Shown: in pieces, positions 37,785 to 47,744 of the stretch
Layout: every line of letters begins with the position of its first letter
How positions within the stretch are numbered: the first letter of the stretch is position 1
DNA from: Mucilaginibacter saanensis
GTDB taxonomy: Bacteria > Bacteroidota > Bacteroidia > Sphingobacteriales > Sphingobacteriaceae
NCBI RefSeq assembly: GCF_014200575.1
Contig: NZ_JACHBZ010000025.1
Span: forward strand, 1-62,835
DNA: 62,835 nt
Direction of reading: 5' to 3'
The notes under the pieces: model-generated
Told to the model about the DNA's origin: nothing
Databases searched by the model: none
What the model saw: only the letters and a program-made list of their open reading frames with translations
Position numbers and translations under genes: made by a program

Positions 37785-37954
37785 AGTAGTTATTTGATTG
37801 ATAATGAACCGTCCCGTAAATATAGTTTAACATTTCAAAATTTAAAATGAAACTTATACTTTTTAAATAATTTTAATAAGTTGTATAAATGACAGTAAAT
37901 AAGCGCCAGTTGAGAACAAATCGCAGGCAACTGAAAACCGCCGGGGCGGTAAAT

Positions 37955-37998
37955 AAAAAAAACCGCTGTGAACAATTGGTTCACAGCGGTTTTTTTTA
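37955..37998. terminator. Bidirectional terminator after the GH31 gene
   Basis: AACCGCTGTGAAC and GTTCACAGCGGTT form a perfect 13-bp stem with A-run and T-run on either side. It lies 25 bases after the GH31 stop codon on the minus strand. Confidence 0.88.
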
Positions 37999-38015
37999 TT
38001 TAAGTGGGAATATGA

Positions 38016-40442
38016 TTATAAGCTAACTATCATTGCTTTGCCGGCGTATTTAACAACCTTATCGGCTTTAGCAGTAACGCCTACATCTGATCCGTGTGCG
38101 CCTTTAACCAATACTATGTTAAATGTGCGGCTTTTCAGCATTCCGGGAAATTTACCTTTGGTGTCAGATATGCTTAGTTTGTGGGTCTTGTCGTTCCAGT
38201 TAAGGGTAAAGGTGCTATACTGGCCTTTTTCGTAGTTATAGTTATCGTTCTCGTCCTCGTAAAACTTAAATGAGCCATTGGCGCCCGGATAAACGCGCAG
38301 CTCAATATTATCGGCCGGTTTTTCGGTAGCATACTCCATGTGAGGACCCATTGGAATAATAGAGCCTGCCCTTACATATAAAGGCAATATCTCAATAGGA
38401 GCGGCAGCGCTGATTGTTTGTCCGCCGTCAAGCAATTCACCTGTCCAGAAGTTGTACCATTTGCTGGCGGCAGGCAGGTACACCTGGCGAGCTTTGGCTT
38501 TTCTGTCAGCATCGGCCGAGGTATATAATTGCTCGGTAACGGGGTTTACCAAAAATGCAGGCCCAAACATATACTGGTCTGGGATATTGTAAACCTTGTC
38601 ATCATTCCTGAAATCAAAGGCAAGTGAGCGCATCATGGTATAGTTGTCGGTAGTTACACGGCCGGCCAGCGAGTAAATGTAAGGCAGCAGGCGGTAACGC
38701 AGATTGTCGAAGTTAAGGAGGATGGCTTTGGTATTGTCATCCCAGTTTTTGCTGAACAGAGCGCGTTCGCCTTTACCGTGGATACGGAAGATAGGGCAAA
38801 ATGTGCCAAACTGGAACCAGCGGGTAAACAGTTCGCGCTTGTCAGGCTGCGACCAGTCTGGTACTGTCCAGTGAAAATGGTAACCACCGATGTCTGAGGT
38901 CCAGTACGGTATGCCTGATACACCGGTATTGATACCCTGCGGCACCTGGTCCTTAAAATCATGAAAAGTACACTGAATATCGCTTGACCATAAGGTTGCT
39001 GCATTGCGTTGCTCGCCTGCAAATGACTGCCTCACCAAAAAGAAAGCCCTTTTGCCGGGGATGTCCCTGCGCCAGCCTTCGTAAACACCTTTGGTATGTT
39101 GTAAGGAGTAAGTATTAAAGTAATCAATACCCTTGCCTATGCTAAAGTTGCTTTGGCGGCGGGCATCCAGCAGGGCGCCATTGTCTGGTTCGCACTGGTC
39201 AATCCACCAGGCATCCCAGCCATAACGCTTAATGAGGCTGTCGCGGGCCTGGTCCCAGTAAAGTTCACGGGCTTTGGGGTTATGGGCATCGTAATAGGTG
39301 TCAAATGTATGGGTAACCACGTTATCCCAGGTAATATCGGTTAAGCCGCCCATTTTTTGCAAAGCGTCATAATTAGGGGTGCCCTTACCAAATACCGGCC
39401 AGATAGATATCATGGCGTGAAGATTGGCTTTGTGCAATTCATCAATTAATTGCTGCGGATGCGGGTAGCGCTCGGGTTTCATGACATGTGAACCGATAGG
39501 CAATGGATCCCAGTAGTACCAGTCCTGTACAATTACGTCAACAGGGATGTGGTTGTTGCGGTAATTATCCTTAACGCCGATGATTTCATCTTCGCTCATA
39601 TACCTGTCCTGTGATTGGAACAAGCCAAAGGCCCACTTGCCAAACATAGGTGCACGACCGGTAGCTGTGCGGTACAAATCAATAATATGATCAAACGTGG
39701 GGCCGTAAAAGAAGTAATAGTCAACCTGCTTACCGCTTTCAGATACATATTTAAATTTGGTGTTATCACCCTCGGCGCCGTAAAAGTTTGATGCCGAATA
39801 ATTATCCCACATTAAGCCATAACCTTTGGTTGACAGCAGCACCGGTATGGCACCTGTAAGGTATTTAATTAGCATTTCCTGGTTACGGCCCTTATAGTTA
39901 AGGGATAAAGAATCAAGGGGATGACAGCCTAAGCCATAAAGCGCCTCGTTTTGTGGCGAGGTAAACTGCGTACTTACGTTATACGTGCTGATGCCTGCAA
40001 TGGTAGCCGGTGTCATGGTTTTATTATCACTGTCTTCGGCAGTAATAACGTTATCCTTTAAATCGGTATAGGTAATGGCGTTGGTGGCCTTGTTTATTTT
40101 AACCTTGAGTTTGGCGGTGGTGATGGTTATTTCGCTCTTGTTTTCGGCAATCTGGTAAGGGGTAGGTGCTTTCCAGCTGTTATTGACCACCAGCGATGGT
40201 TTGGTTTCAAATGTGTTAAAGATGGTATACTTAACTTCAATAATATCATCACGGCGTACCAGCACTTTCATGAAGCCTTTATCTAACGAAAAGGTAACGC
40301 CATCGGTGCCTTTCTTAAAGGATTTAACGGCTGCTTTTAGCGGAACTGCGGCAAGGCAGCCGGCCAGCAAAAATAACAACGCAATCGATTGTTTTATTTT
40401 TGCTTTAAAATGAAGTAAGTTTTTGGGCATATTGAATGTCAA
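38016..40442 (-). CDS. Secreted GH31 family alpha-glycosidase
   Basis: The protein has 808 residues from the ATG at 40442; a start at 40430 (MPKNLLHF) is equally possible. A signal peptide (to about residue 38, LKAAV) is followed by the N-terminal beta-sandwich, the barrel and a DUF5110-like C-terminal region. The nucleophile is D415 in WWIDQCEPD, with acid/base Asp in WSSDIQ and the substrate motif FRIHGKGERAL. The WxDxxEPD form is seen in GH31 alpha-xylosidases as well as alpha-glucosidases, so linkage specificity is open. It acts outside the cytoplasm. It lies downstream of a DUF1684 gene on the same strand, with about 150 bases between. Confidence 0.9.
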   Translation of the reverse strand: MTFNMPKNLLHFKAKIKQSIALLFLLAGCLAAVPLKAAVKSFKKGTDGVTFSLDKGFMKVLVRRDDIIEVKYTIFNTFETKPSLVVNNSWKAPTPYQIAENKSEITITTAKLKVKINKATNAITYTDLKDNVITAEDSDNKTMTPATIAGISTYNVSTQFTSPQNEALYGLGCHPLDSLSLNYKGRNQEMLIKYLTGAIPVLLSTKGYGLMWDNYSASNFYGAEGDNTKFKYVSESGKQVDYYFFYGPTFDHIIDLYRTATGRAPMFGKWAFGLFQSQDRYMSEDEIIGVKDNYRNNHIPVDVIVQDWYYWDPLPIGSHVMKPERYPHPQQLIDELHKANLHAMISIWPVFGKGTPNYDALQKMGGLTDITWDNVVTHTFDTYYDAHNPKARELYWDQARDSLIKRYGWDAWWIDQCEPDNGALLDARRQSNFSIGKGIDYFNTYSLQHTKGVYEGWRRDIPGKRAFFLVRQSFAGEQRNAATLWSSDIQCTFHDFKDQVPQGINTGVSGIPYWTSDIGGYHFHWTVPDWSQPDKRELFTRWFQFGTFCPIFRIHGKGERALFSKNWDDNTKAILLNFDNLRYRLLPYIYSLAGRVTTDNYTMMRSLAFDFRNDDKVYNIPDQYMFGPAFLVNPVTEQLYTSADADRKAKARQVYLPAASKWYNFWTGELLDGGQTISAAAPIEILPLYVRAGSIIPMGPHMEYATEKPADNIELRVYPGANGSFKFYEDENDNYNYEKGQYSTFTLNWNDKTHKLSISDTKGKFPGMLKSRTFNIVLVKGAHGSDVGVTAKADKVVKYAGKAMIVSL

Positions 40443-40594
40443 TAAATTGGTTTATAATTAGTGTAGGATCAACACTTGATTTGATGGGGTGAATATAACT
40501 TACTTTTTTTAAAATGAAAAGAGTTTTTTTGAAGGAAAAAATTGATGGATCGGGCAGTTGAGGGAAGTTGCCTATCAGTGGCATAACTACCTGA

Positions 40595-41203
40595 TCAATG
40601 TTTCTTTTCTCCCTCAAATAATTTTTCACCGGCTTCTACAGCCATACCTATGCGGTTTTCATCAGGTGGTTTGGGGCAGGAGTAGCCGCTGCTGTATGCG
40701 CAATATGGGTTATAGGCCTTATTAAAATCTATCACTATGGAGCCGTTTTTTATATCACCTGTGCGCAAATCAATATACCGGCCGCCGCCGTAAGTAATGG
40801 TTCCGTTGGTATCATCGGTAAACGGCAAAAAAAGATAATCCGCATACAACGGGTTCTTTGACAACGCTACGCTTTTATACAACGCAAGCTGTACCGGTTT
40901 GCCTTTAAGTATAAATTTTATGGTGGCATAACGCTCATATTCACGCGCTGTGCCGCTAAACACCGGCATTACAAATGCGGCCTGATTCATTAAAACTTCA
41001 ACAGTGGCCGTAACCCGGTAGGTGCTGTCGGCATCATAAAAGCGCAAAAACGGGAGGTCATCCTTTTTAAGCGGAGAATGGTCATCTTTCAGAAAATCAT
41101 CGATATAACTTTTGCGGTGCTCTGCTAATTGGGTTTTATAATCCTGCCCGAAGCAGTTATAGCTGAGTAGAGATATAAAAAGGAGGAAGTAAATTTTGCG
41201 CAT
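40595..41203 (-). CDS. DUF1684 family exported protein
   Basis: The 202-residue protein has a signal peptide (residues 1-19, ending NCFGQ). The DUF1684 signature is clear: TYGGGRYIDL, then IDFNKAYNPYCAY and CPKPPDENRI near the C terminus. The two cysteines of YCAY and SCPKPP are conserved in the family. Function is unknown. It is probably periplasmic. It lies upstream of the GH31 gene on the same strand and divergent from the dehydratase gene. Confidence 0.85.
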   Translation of the reverse strand: MRKIYFLLFISLLSYNCFGQDYKTQLAEHRKSYIDDFLKDDHSPLKKDDLPFLRFYDADSTYRVTATVEVLMNQAAFVMPVFSGTAREYERYATIKFILKGKPVQLALYKSVALSKNPLYADYLFLPFTDDTNGTITYGGGRYIDLRTGDIKNGSIVIDFNKAYNPYCAYSSGYSCPKPPDENRIGMAVEAGEKLFEGEKKH

Positions 41204-41335
41204 TAGCGTATTGATTTAGCAGCTGCAATATAAATAAAAACCACAAGTGTACACCGCACGACCGTATGCATACTTACCTGCGTTGCATGGAATTTTTTAT
41301 CTGTATTTAATTTCCTAAAACGATTTAGAGAAATT

Positions 41336-41343
41336 TATATTTG
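41336..41343 (+). promoter_or_regulatory. -7 element of the dehydratase gene
   Basis: TATATTTG matches TAnnTTTG and ends 32 bases before the ATG at 41376. Confidence 0.55.
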
Positions 41344-41375
41344 CTTATTGAACCTTCAATACACCAATTATACTT

Positions 41376-43091
41376 ATGGACAATAAACCGCTTAGAAGCC
41401 AGAAATGGTTTGGTAAAACAGGTAAGGATGGTTTTATATACCGGGCCTGGATGAAAAACCAGGGGATACCAGCGCACCAATTGCAGGGTAAACCGGTTAT
41501 CGGGATCTGCAATACCTGGTCTGAGTTAACACCCTGCAATGCGCATTTTCGTGAACTGGCCGAATCTGTCAAAAATGGTATTTATGAGGCTGGGGGCTAC
41601 CCGGTAGAGTTTCCGGTAATGTCATTAGGCGAAACTTTAATAAAACCTACTGCCATGCTGTACCGTAACCTGGTGAGCATGGACGTGGAAGAATCAATAC
41701 GGGCCAACCCGCTTGATGGCGTAGTGCTGCTTTGCGGCTGCGACAAAACCACTCCTGCATTAATAATGGGCGCCTGTAGTGTTGATATTCCTACTATTGT
41801 TGTTTCGGGCGGTGCCATGCTTACCGGTAAATACCGTGGGCATGATATTGGGACGTCAGACATCTGGCGTTTTTCTGAAGATCACCGCGCCGGCCACATG
41901 AGCGACGAGGAATTGTATACTGCCGAAGCCTGCATGGCCCGCAGTCGCGGGCATTGTGCGGTAATGGGTACGGCATCAACTATGGCTTGTATGGTGGAGT
42001 CGTTAGGGCTGTCGCTGGCAGAGAATGCGGCCATTCCGGCTGCTGATTCACGCCGCAAGGTGCTGGCTCATTTGTCGGGTAACCGCATTGTTGATATGGT
42101 GCGTGAGGATCTTAAACTGTCAGACATACTTACCAATCAGGCTTTTGAAAATGCCATCAGTGTAAATGCCGCCATTGGCGGGTCAACCAATTTTATTATC
42201 CACCTGCTGGCCATAGCTGCCCGCATTGGAGTGAAACTGGATATGGACGATTTTAATACGACCGCAAAACATATCCCGCTGCTGGCTAACCTGCAGCCAT
42301 CGGGCCAATATTTTATGGAGGATTTTTATTATGCCGGCGGCTTGCCCGCCTTAATGAAAGAACTGCATGAGGTATTGCACACTGAAACCATTACCGTAAG
42401 TGGCAAACCTATTAAGCACAACTATGAAAACAGCGAGTGTTTTAACCGGGAGTTGATTGCTACCTGGAAAAAGCCATTTAATGAAGTGGCCGGCATAGTG
42501 GTTTTAAAAGGTAATTTATGCGAGAACGGTGCCGTACTAAAACCATCGGCGGCAAGTACCGAGTTGATGATTCATACCGGGCGGGCCATTGTATTTGAGG
42601 ATATTGAAGATTATAAACACAAAATAAATAACCCGGACCTGGAGGTTGACGAAACCAATGTACTGGTGTTAAAAAACGTAGGCCCTAAAGGTTACCCGGG
42701 TATGCCCGAGGTAGGTAATATGGCCATACCCAAAAAACTGCTTGACAAAGGTATACGGGATATGGTACGCATATCTGACGGGCGCATGAGCGGTACCGGT
42801 TTTGGTACGGTGGTACTGCATATATCGCCGGAGGCTGCTGTAGGCGGCACGCTGGCTATTGTGCAGGATGGCGACATCATTAGTTTGGATGTTTATGCCG
42901 GTACACTGCACCTGGAGGTAAGTGATGAAGAAATAGCAGCCCGGAAAAAGCAATTGGTGCTGAACACCAATATTAGCAAACGGGGCTATGTGCATTTGTA
43001 CCAAACCCATGTTGAGCAGGCGCACCTCGGTGCCGATTTTGACTTTTTAAAAGGCGGCTCGGGCAGCGAGGTAGTGAGGGATTCGCATTGA
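41376..43091 (+). CDS. IlvD/Edd family sugar-acid dehydratase (L-arabonate dehydratase-like)
   Basis: The 571-residue protein has the iron-sulfur ligands of this family at C54 (WSELTPC), C122 (CGCDKT) and C194 (GHCAVMGTASTMA), and the family lysine K124. It also has the C-terminal ISDGRMSGTGFG motif. The start PLRSQKWFGKTGKDGFIYRAW resembles sugar-acid dehydratases (L-arabonate, D-xylonate) rather than the branched-chain enzyme IlvD, but the substrate cannot be fixed from sequence. It would convert an aldonate to its 2-keto-3-deoxy form in the cytoplasm. The SDR gene downstream could act in the same sugar-oxidation route. Confidence 0.88.
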   Translation: MDNKPLRSQKWFGKTGKDGFIYRAWMKNQGIPAHQLQGKPVIGICNTWSELTPCNAHFRELAESVKNGIYEAGGYPVEFPVMSLGETLIKPTAMLYRNLVSMDVEESIRANPLDGVVLLCGCDKTTPALIMGACSVDIPTIVVSGGAMLTGKYRGHDIGTSDIWRFSEDHRAGHMSDEELYTAEACMARSRGHCAVMGTASTMACMVESLGLSLAENAAIPAADSRRKVLAHLSGNRIVDMVREDLKLSDILTNQAFENAISVNAAIGGSTNFIIHLLAIAARIGVKLDMDDFNTTAKHIPLLANLQPSGQYFMEDFYYAGGLPALMKELHEVLHTETITVSGKPIKHNYENSECFNRELIATWKKPFNEVAGIVVLKGNLCENGAVLKPSAASTELMIHTGRAIVFEDIEDYKHKINNPDLEVDETNVLVLKNVGPKGYPGMPEVGNMAIPKKLLDKGIRDMVRISDGRMSGTGFGTVVLHISPEAAVGGTLAIVQDGDIISLDVYAGTLHLEVSDEEIAARKKQLVLNTNISKRGYVHLYQTHVEQAHLGADFDFLKGGSGSEVVRDSH

Positions 43092-43149
43092 TGTTACAGT
43101 GAAGAGAGCGGGATAAGGTGCGGGAGCGCAATTTTTCTTCCCGCTATCC

Positions 43150-43188
43150 CACTACCGCGAGATTAGCGGAGCGTATCTCGTGGTAGTG
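43150..43188. repeat. Hairpin CACTACCGCGAGAT / ATCTCGTGGTAGTG
   Basis: Fourteen-base arms pair with one G-T wobble around an 11-base loop. It lies 59 bases after the dehydratase stop. With no T-run it is more likely a repeat element or mRNA-stabilising hairpin than a classical terminator. Confidence 0.7.
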
Positions 43189-43191
43189 CAG

Positions 43192-43272
43192 ACTTAAGCC
43201 TCCGGCTTATCCGCAGGGCAGCTGAAAGCTGCAACTATGCGAACCACGGGCAGGAAGCCCGCGGTAGCTGAT
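43192..43272. repeat. GCAGCTGAAAGCTGC repeat, copy 1 (left of SDR gene)
   Basis: The core 43218-43268 matches 44158-44208 with five mismatches in 51 bases, in the same orientation. It contains the small palindrome GCAGCTGAAAGCTGC and GGGC-GGAAGCCC. Confidence 0.8.
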
Positions 43273-43347
43273 CCCTGCAGCCACACTATTTAATGCGCCC
43301 CTTGAGAGGGAGATTTTTGAAAAGGAATTATACATCAATTATAATAT

Positions 43348-44115
43348 ATGACAGCTGAAAACTTTACCGGACAGGTAGCTATTATAACAGGAGCAGGGCA
43401 GGGTATAGGGTTTGAAATTGCTAAACAAATAGCCTTGCAAGGCGCGGCAGTGCTTATTAATGATGTTAACCAGGAGCTGGCGAATAATGCCGTTACCGCT
43501 ATTAAAAACCTTGGAGGCAATTGCATAGCCCTTGTCGGTGATGCAGCCGATATTGATTTTATACAGCAAATGGTTGATACAGCCGTACAGCAATTTGGCA
43601 AGCTTACCATTGCTATTGCCAATGCCGGTATCACCCTATATGGCGATTTTCTGGAATATCCGGCATCGTCATTACAAAGCGTTATGAGCCTTAACCTGTT
43701 GGGGAGTTTCTTTTTGGCCCAGCGTGCGGCAAGGCAAATTATTAAGCAAAAAAGCGGGGGTAGCATTTTATTCATGTCATCAGTAACGGGGCATCAGGCG
43801 CATAAAGATCTGGCGGCTTATGGCATGACCAAGGCCGGGCTGGAGATGCTGGCTAAAAGTTTGGTAGTTGAACTATCGCCCCTGCAAATTACCGTAAATA
43901 CGGTGGCTCCCGGCGCTACCCTCACAGAACGTACCTTGGAGGATGAAAGTTATCAGGATACGTGGTCGCGCATTACACCAATGGGCAGGCCTGCCAATGT
44001 GCAGGATGTGGCCAATGCTGTATTGTTTTTGGTATCACCGCAGGCAAAACACATCACCGGACAAAATATAGTAGTGGACGGCGGTTGGACGGCCGTAAGC
44101 ACTTCGCCGTATTAA
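43348..44115 (+). CDS. Short-chain dehydrogenase/reductase
   Basis: The 255-residue classical SDR has the NAD(P)-binding GAGQGIG (about 14-20), NAG in IANAGIT, and the catalytic S-Y-K set in MSSVTG and AAYGMTKAG. The C-terminal ITGQNIVVDGGW is typical. DVNQELANN after the second strand has an acidic residue, which favours NAD over NADP. It could be a sugar dehydrogenase acting with the upstream aldonate dehydratase. Similar proteins are annotated as 3-oxoacyl-ACP reductases, so the substrate is open. It is bracketed by direct repeats. Confidence 0.87.
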   Translation: MTAENFTGQVAIITGAGQGIGFEIAKQIALQGAAVLINDVNQELANNAVTAIKNLGGNCIALVGDAADIDFIQQMVDTAVQQFGKLTIAIANAGITLYGDFLEYPASSLQSVMSLNLLGSFFLAQRAARQIIKQKSGGSILFMSSVTGHQAHKDLAAYGMTKAGLEMLAKSLVVELSPLQITVNTVAPGATLTERTLEDESYQDTWSRITPMGRPANVQDVANAVLFLVSPQAKHITGQNIVVDGGWTAVSTSPY

Positions 44116-44130
44116 CTACGGCAGCATTAG

Positions 44131-44217
44131 ATTTAAGCTTCCGGTTTGCCCCCATGTGCAGCTGAAAGCTGCAACCATGCTAACTACGGGTAGCAAGCCC
44201 GCGGTAGCGGAGCTGAT
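44131..44217. repeat. GCAGCTGAAAGCTGC repeat, copy 2 (right of SDR gene)
   Basis: Same orientation as 43192-43272, with a 51-base core at about 90 percent identity by eye. The two copies form direct repeats about 860 bases apart around the SDR gene. Confidence 0.8.
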
Positions 44218-44240
44218 ACTACCATTTAGGCTATTGATTA

Positions 44241-44534
44241 TTAATCAAAAACAGCCCTGAGCCGGTTCCATTCAGGATGGCGTTTCAGGTAGGTTTGTAT
44301 GTAGGAGCAAAGCGGCACTATTTTTAAATTGTGCTGTTCCAGGTAAGTAAATGCTTTTTCAACCAGGGCAGCAGCAACGCCTTTGCCCTCCAGTTCTTCA
44401 GGTACTTCGGTATGTATCAGGTATACATTGTCGCCTCGTTGTTTATAGTCAATAAAGGAGCGTATGCCATCAACCGTAAGCTCAAAATTGTGTATGGCTT
44501 CGTTATTTATAAGTGGGGTGTCTTCATATTTCAT
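44241..44534 (-). CDS. Small GNAT-type N-acetyltransferase (YjdJ-like)
   Basis: The 97-residue protein has the reduced GNAT fold of the N-acetyltransferase_2 family: FELTVDGIRSFIDYK, then VYLIHTEVPEELEGKGVAAALVEKAF, where EGKGVAA is the acetyl-CoA pyrophosphate-binding loop, and IVPLCSYIQTYLKRHPEW with the conserved cysteine and Tyr/His-Pro-Glu ending. Length is normal for this subfamily. It is cytoplasmic; the substrate is unknown. It stands alone, convergent with the SDR gene. Confidence 0.88.
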   Translation of the reverse strand: MKYEDTPLINNEAIHNFELTVDGIRSFIDYKQRGDNVYLIHTEVPEELEGKGVAAALVEKAFTYLEQHNLKIVPLCSYIQTYLKRHPEWNRLRAVFD

Positions 44535-44847
44535 ATTTTTGCCAATTGCTTATAATATAATTTATAAATGTGTAACAACATGTTTACCTGGCTGTCTGAC
44601 TATCTGCCGGTTCTTTTTTATGTAAATAAAGGTATAACAAGTATTGATAACAATGATTGCTGCTGATTTTAACGCAATATTTGTTTGAAATTAAATAAAT
44701 AAGTTAATAATACGTTAAATAAGTCGGCCTGAACAGTTCATTTAGATGCTTTGGCGTTTTGTTCATTTGTTTAAATTTTTAATTAGTTTTGATTTGTATT
44801 TATACTTTTATAAAGTTACTTTAAGCCACCTTGTATTTTTTCTGAAA
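44535..44847. other. AT-rich intergenic region
   Basis: No gene or clear hairpin is seen. The frame of the following protein is open back to 44746, but that part reads as leader. Confidence 0.4.
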
Positions 44848-45537
44848 ATGAAAGCTATTGTTAAACACATTAAGCAAATATTACTGCAGCTTGCGCTTGT
44901 GTTTTGTGTTACCAATGGAGGGGCGCAGGTAAAACGTCCGCAGATGCTGGCGCAGGTTAAGAAAAAAAACCTTACCGCGCATAGTAAAAATACAGTTCAG
45001 GGCAGTACCCAGTATAAGGAGTTTTCACAGCTTTTGGCGCAGGCCAGCGTTACATTTACCTTTCCGAACGGGTTTAAAGAAATAGCGGCCGTAAACAACG
45101 AGGATTTTTCTTTTGATTATGCGATGGAGATGCCCGGTCGCGATTTTGAAGTTTGGTTCCAGGTAAAATCACAGAAAGAAAACTGGGCCAGTTATGAACG
45201 TTCGCAAAATGATAGTGGACGGCAGCTGGCAAACCCCGATTCATTGTATATAGACATGGGCAAGGCGCACGCCACCGCTTTTACAGGTGACAGGAATTAT
45301 TTTGTACGCAACATGCCGCAAAACGTGCTTGACCGTTATAATGCCGATGCAGGCAAGTCATACCTGCTTAACCTGCTTGATTTACCTACTACCAGGCATT
45401 ATAAATATGCGTTGCTCATTATACTGCAGCGTAACCGTACAGGTACTATTGTAATGGTTTGTTTTACCAATGAGAAAGACCCCGAGTTTTTCAAAAACAT
45501 TGATAAGGCTACTAACTGCCTTAAATTTAAATCGTAA
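44848..45537 (+). CDS. Exported protein of unknown function
   Basis: The protein has 229 residues from ATG 44848, chosen because a signal peptide begins there (MKAIVKHIKQILLQLALVF to GGAQ); the open frame extends upstream without a plausible N terminus. The mature protein has an alpha/beta pattern (ASVTFTFPNGFKEIAAVNNEDF, DFEVWFQVKS, YALLIILQRNRTGTIVMVCFT) like small periplasmic domains. No family recognised. It precedes the topoisomerase gene by 108 bases, but that gene has its own promoter-like element. Confidence 0.65.
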   Translation: MKAIVKHIKQILLQLALVFCVTNGGAQVKRPQMLAQVKKKNLTAHSKNTVQGSTQYKEFSQLLAQASVTFTFPNGFKEIAAVNNEDFSFDYAMEMPGRDFEVWFQVKSQKENWASYERSQNDSGRQLANPDSLYIDMGKAHATAFTGDRNYFVRNMPQNVLDRYNADAGKSYLLNLLDLPTTRHYKYALLIILQRNRTGTIVMVCFTNEKDPEFFKNIDKATNCLKFKS

Positions 45538-45592
45538 TAACATAATGTTAATAAGTTGACAGTTTTGGGCCGTAAGTTCAAAACTGAAACTA

Positions 45593-45600
45593 TATTTTTG
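45593..45600 (+). promoter_or_regulatory. -7 element of the topoisomerase IV subunit B gene
   Basis: TATTTTTG matches TAnnTTTG and lies 45 bases before the ATG. Confidence 0.55.
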
Positions 45601-45645
45601 CAAAAGGGTGCGTACTTGCACCTGTTTTTAAAATCTACTTTATAA

Positions 45646-47541
45646 ATGGCAGAAGCAGTTAATTATAGTGAAGATAGTATCCGCTCGCTGGATTGGAAAG
45701 AGCACATCCGTTTACGTCCTGGTATGTACATTGGTAAGCTGGGCGATGGATCGGCTTATGACGATGGTGTGTATGTGTTGCTGAAAGAGATCATTGATAA
45801 CTCCATAGATGAGTTTGTAATGGGATCGGGCCGTACTATTGAAGTTAACATGAGCGATCATAAGGTATCCGTACGTGATTATGGCCGGGGGATACCATTG
45901 GGTAAAGTAATTGATTGCGTATCAAAAATAAATACCGGGGGTAAATATGATAGTAAGGCTTTCCAGAAATCGGTGGGCTTGAATGGTGTGGGTACCAAGG
46001 CGGTAAATGCGTTGTCGAACATATTTATTGTACAATCATACCGCGATGGCCGCACCAAACAGGCAGAGTTTGCCAAAGGCGAGCTGATCAGGGATGAGGC
46101 AGAAAAGGAAACTACTCAGCGTAACGGTACGTCTATAAATTTTACGCCAGATGATAGTATTTTCAGGCATTACCGTTTTATACCGGAATTTGTAGAAAGC
46201 ATGATCTGGAACTACGTGTTCCTGAATTCGGGCTTAACCCTCAACTTTAACGGGCAAAAATACTTTTCAGAACGGGGGCTTTATGACTTGCTTACGCGTA
46301 ATACCGATGTGGATACGCTGCGTTATCCCATTATTCACCTTAAAGGCGAAGATATTGAGATAGCCATGACCCATGGCCAGGCTTATGGGGAAGAATACTA
46401 CTCTTTTGTGAACGGACAAAATACCACCCAGGGTGGTACGCACCAGGCTGCTTTTCGCGAGGCTGTGGTAAAAACTGTTCGTGAGTTTTATAAAAAAGAG
46501 TACGATGCGGCCGATATCCGCGCATCTATCGTAGCGGCTATTGCCATCAAGGTACAGGAGCCTGTGTTTGAATCGCAAACTAAAACCAAGCTGGGTTCGC
46601 AAAACATTGGTCCGGACGGGCCATCGGTGCGCGGGTTCATCAATGATTTTGTTAAAAAGGAATTAGATAATTATCTGCATAAAAATACCGCCGTTGCCGA
46701 TGCCTTGCTGAAACGCATCCTGCAATCGGAACGTGAACGTAAGGACATTGCCGGTATTAAAAAACTGGCCAACGAGCGTGCAAAAAAGGCATCGCTTCAT
46801 AACCGTAAACTGCGCGATTGTAAGTTGCATTTTGAGGATACGCATGAGCGCCGCCAGGATACCACGCTGTTTATTACGGAAGGGGATTCGGCCAGCGGAT
46901 CGATCACCAAATCGCGCGATGTACAAACCCAGGCTGTATTCAGCTTAAAGGGTAAGCCGCTTAATTGCTACGGGCTAACCAAAAAGGTGGTGTACGAAAA
47001 TGAGGAATTTAACCTGTTGCAGCATGCCCTTAATATTGAGGACGGCCTGGATGCCCTGCGGTATAACAATATAGTGATAGCTACCGATGCCGATGTGGAT
47101 GGTATGCACATCCGCTTGCTGTTGATGACATTCTTTTTGCAGTTTTTTCCTGATCTGGTAAAGGCCGGGCACGTATTTATATTACAGACACCACTGTTTC
47201 GGGTGCGTAATAAAAAGGAAACCATTTATTGCTATAGTGATGAAGAGCGTAAAAATGCCATTGCCAAATTAGGTAACAAACCTGAGATTACCCGCTTTAA
47301 AGGTTTGGGTGAAATATCTCCGGATGAGTTTGGGCTGTTTATAGGTAAGGATATCCGCCTTGACCCCGTGATATTGAAGGATGCAAATATTAAAGGTTTG
47401 CTGGAATATTTTATGGGTAAAAACACGCCAACCCGCCAAATGCACATTGTTAACAACCTGCGGGTTGAAAAAGACGATGAAAGTATTAATCCGCTGGTTG
47501 CCGAAGAAGCAGATGGTGTGAGTTTGCCGGTGGCGGTATAG
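45646..47541 (+). CDS. parE: DNA topoisomerase IV subunit B
   Basis: The 631-residue type IIA subunit has the GHKL ATPase ([30 protein letters not shown]), the transducer domain and the TOPRIM domain with EGDSASG and [10 protein letters not shown] metal-binding acids, closing with the [10 protein letters not shown] region. It lacks the insertions found in many GyrB proteins. It supplies ATP-driven strand passage for decatenation in complex with ParC. The partner gene often lies next to parE in Bacteroidetes, but here a terminator and a cytidine deaminase gene follow, so parC is elsewhere. Confidence 0.92.
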   Translation: MAEAVNYSEDSIRSLDWKEHIRLRPGMYIGKLGDGSAYDDGVYVLLKEIIDNSIDEFVMGSGRTIEVNMSDHKVSVRDYGRGIPLGKVIDCVSKINTGGKYDSKAFQKSVGLNGVGTKAVNALSNIFIVQSYRDGRTKQAEFAKGELIRDEAEKETTQRNGTSINFTPDDSIFRHYRFIPEFVESMIWNYVFLNSGLTLNFNGQKYFSERGLYDLLTRNTDVDTLRYPIIHLKGEDIEIAMTHGQAYGEEYYSFVNGQNTTQGGTHQAAFREAVVKTVREFYKKEYDAADIRASIVAAIAIKVQEPVFESQTKTKLGSQNIGPDGPSVRGFINDFVKKELDNYLHKNTAVADALLKRILQSERERKDIAGIKKLANERAKKASLHNRKLRDCKLHFEDTHERRQDTTLFITEGDSASGSITKSRDVQTQAVFSLKGKPLNCYGLTKKVVYENEEFNLLQHALNIEDGLDALRYNNIVIATDADVDGMHIRLLLMTFFLQFFPDLVKAGHVFILQTPLFRVRNKKETIYCYSDEERKNAIAKLGNKPEITRFKGLGEISPDEFGLFIGKDIRLDPVILKDANIKGLLEYFMGKNTPTRQMHIVNNLRVEKDDESINPLVAEEADGVSLPVAV

Positions 47542-47592
47542 TGTTTGAGAAGGAAGATTTCCTGATTTTGTAATAAAAGAAATTTGAACCGT

Positions 47593-47621
47593 AGAGGCAC
47601 ATCACATGTGCCTCTTTTTGT
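47593..47621 (+). terminator. Terminator after parE
   Basis: AGAGGCACAT and ATGTGCCTCT form a 10-bp stem, followed by TTTTTG, 50 bases after the parE stop. Confidence 0.88.
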
Positions 47622-47744
47622 TTTGTGCCTATTGGGAGATATACTTAATGCGTTGCTACAATTTTGTGCCTCTTTTCACCAGCCAATCAAACTTAATTGC
47701 GAAATAATCCTTATCTTGTTTCCCCCGCTTTTAAAACGGTGGGA

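Larger units (their letters stand above)
43092..43347. other. Repeat-bearing gap between dehydratase and SDR genes
   Basis: This gap holds a long hairpin (43150-43188) and the first copy of an 80-bp repeat (43192-43272). A promoter for the SDR gene is not obvious; a GAGAGGGAG segment precedes the ATG by about 35 bases. Confidence 0.5.

Noticed and set aside
45646..47541. The topoisomerase subunit as GyrB
   Set aside because: Length, domain order and lack of GyrB-type insertions fit topoisomerase IV subunit B better, though the families are close.
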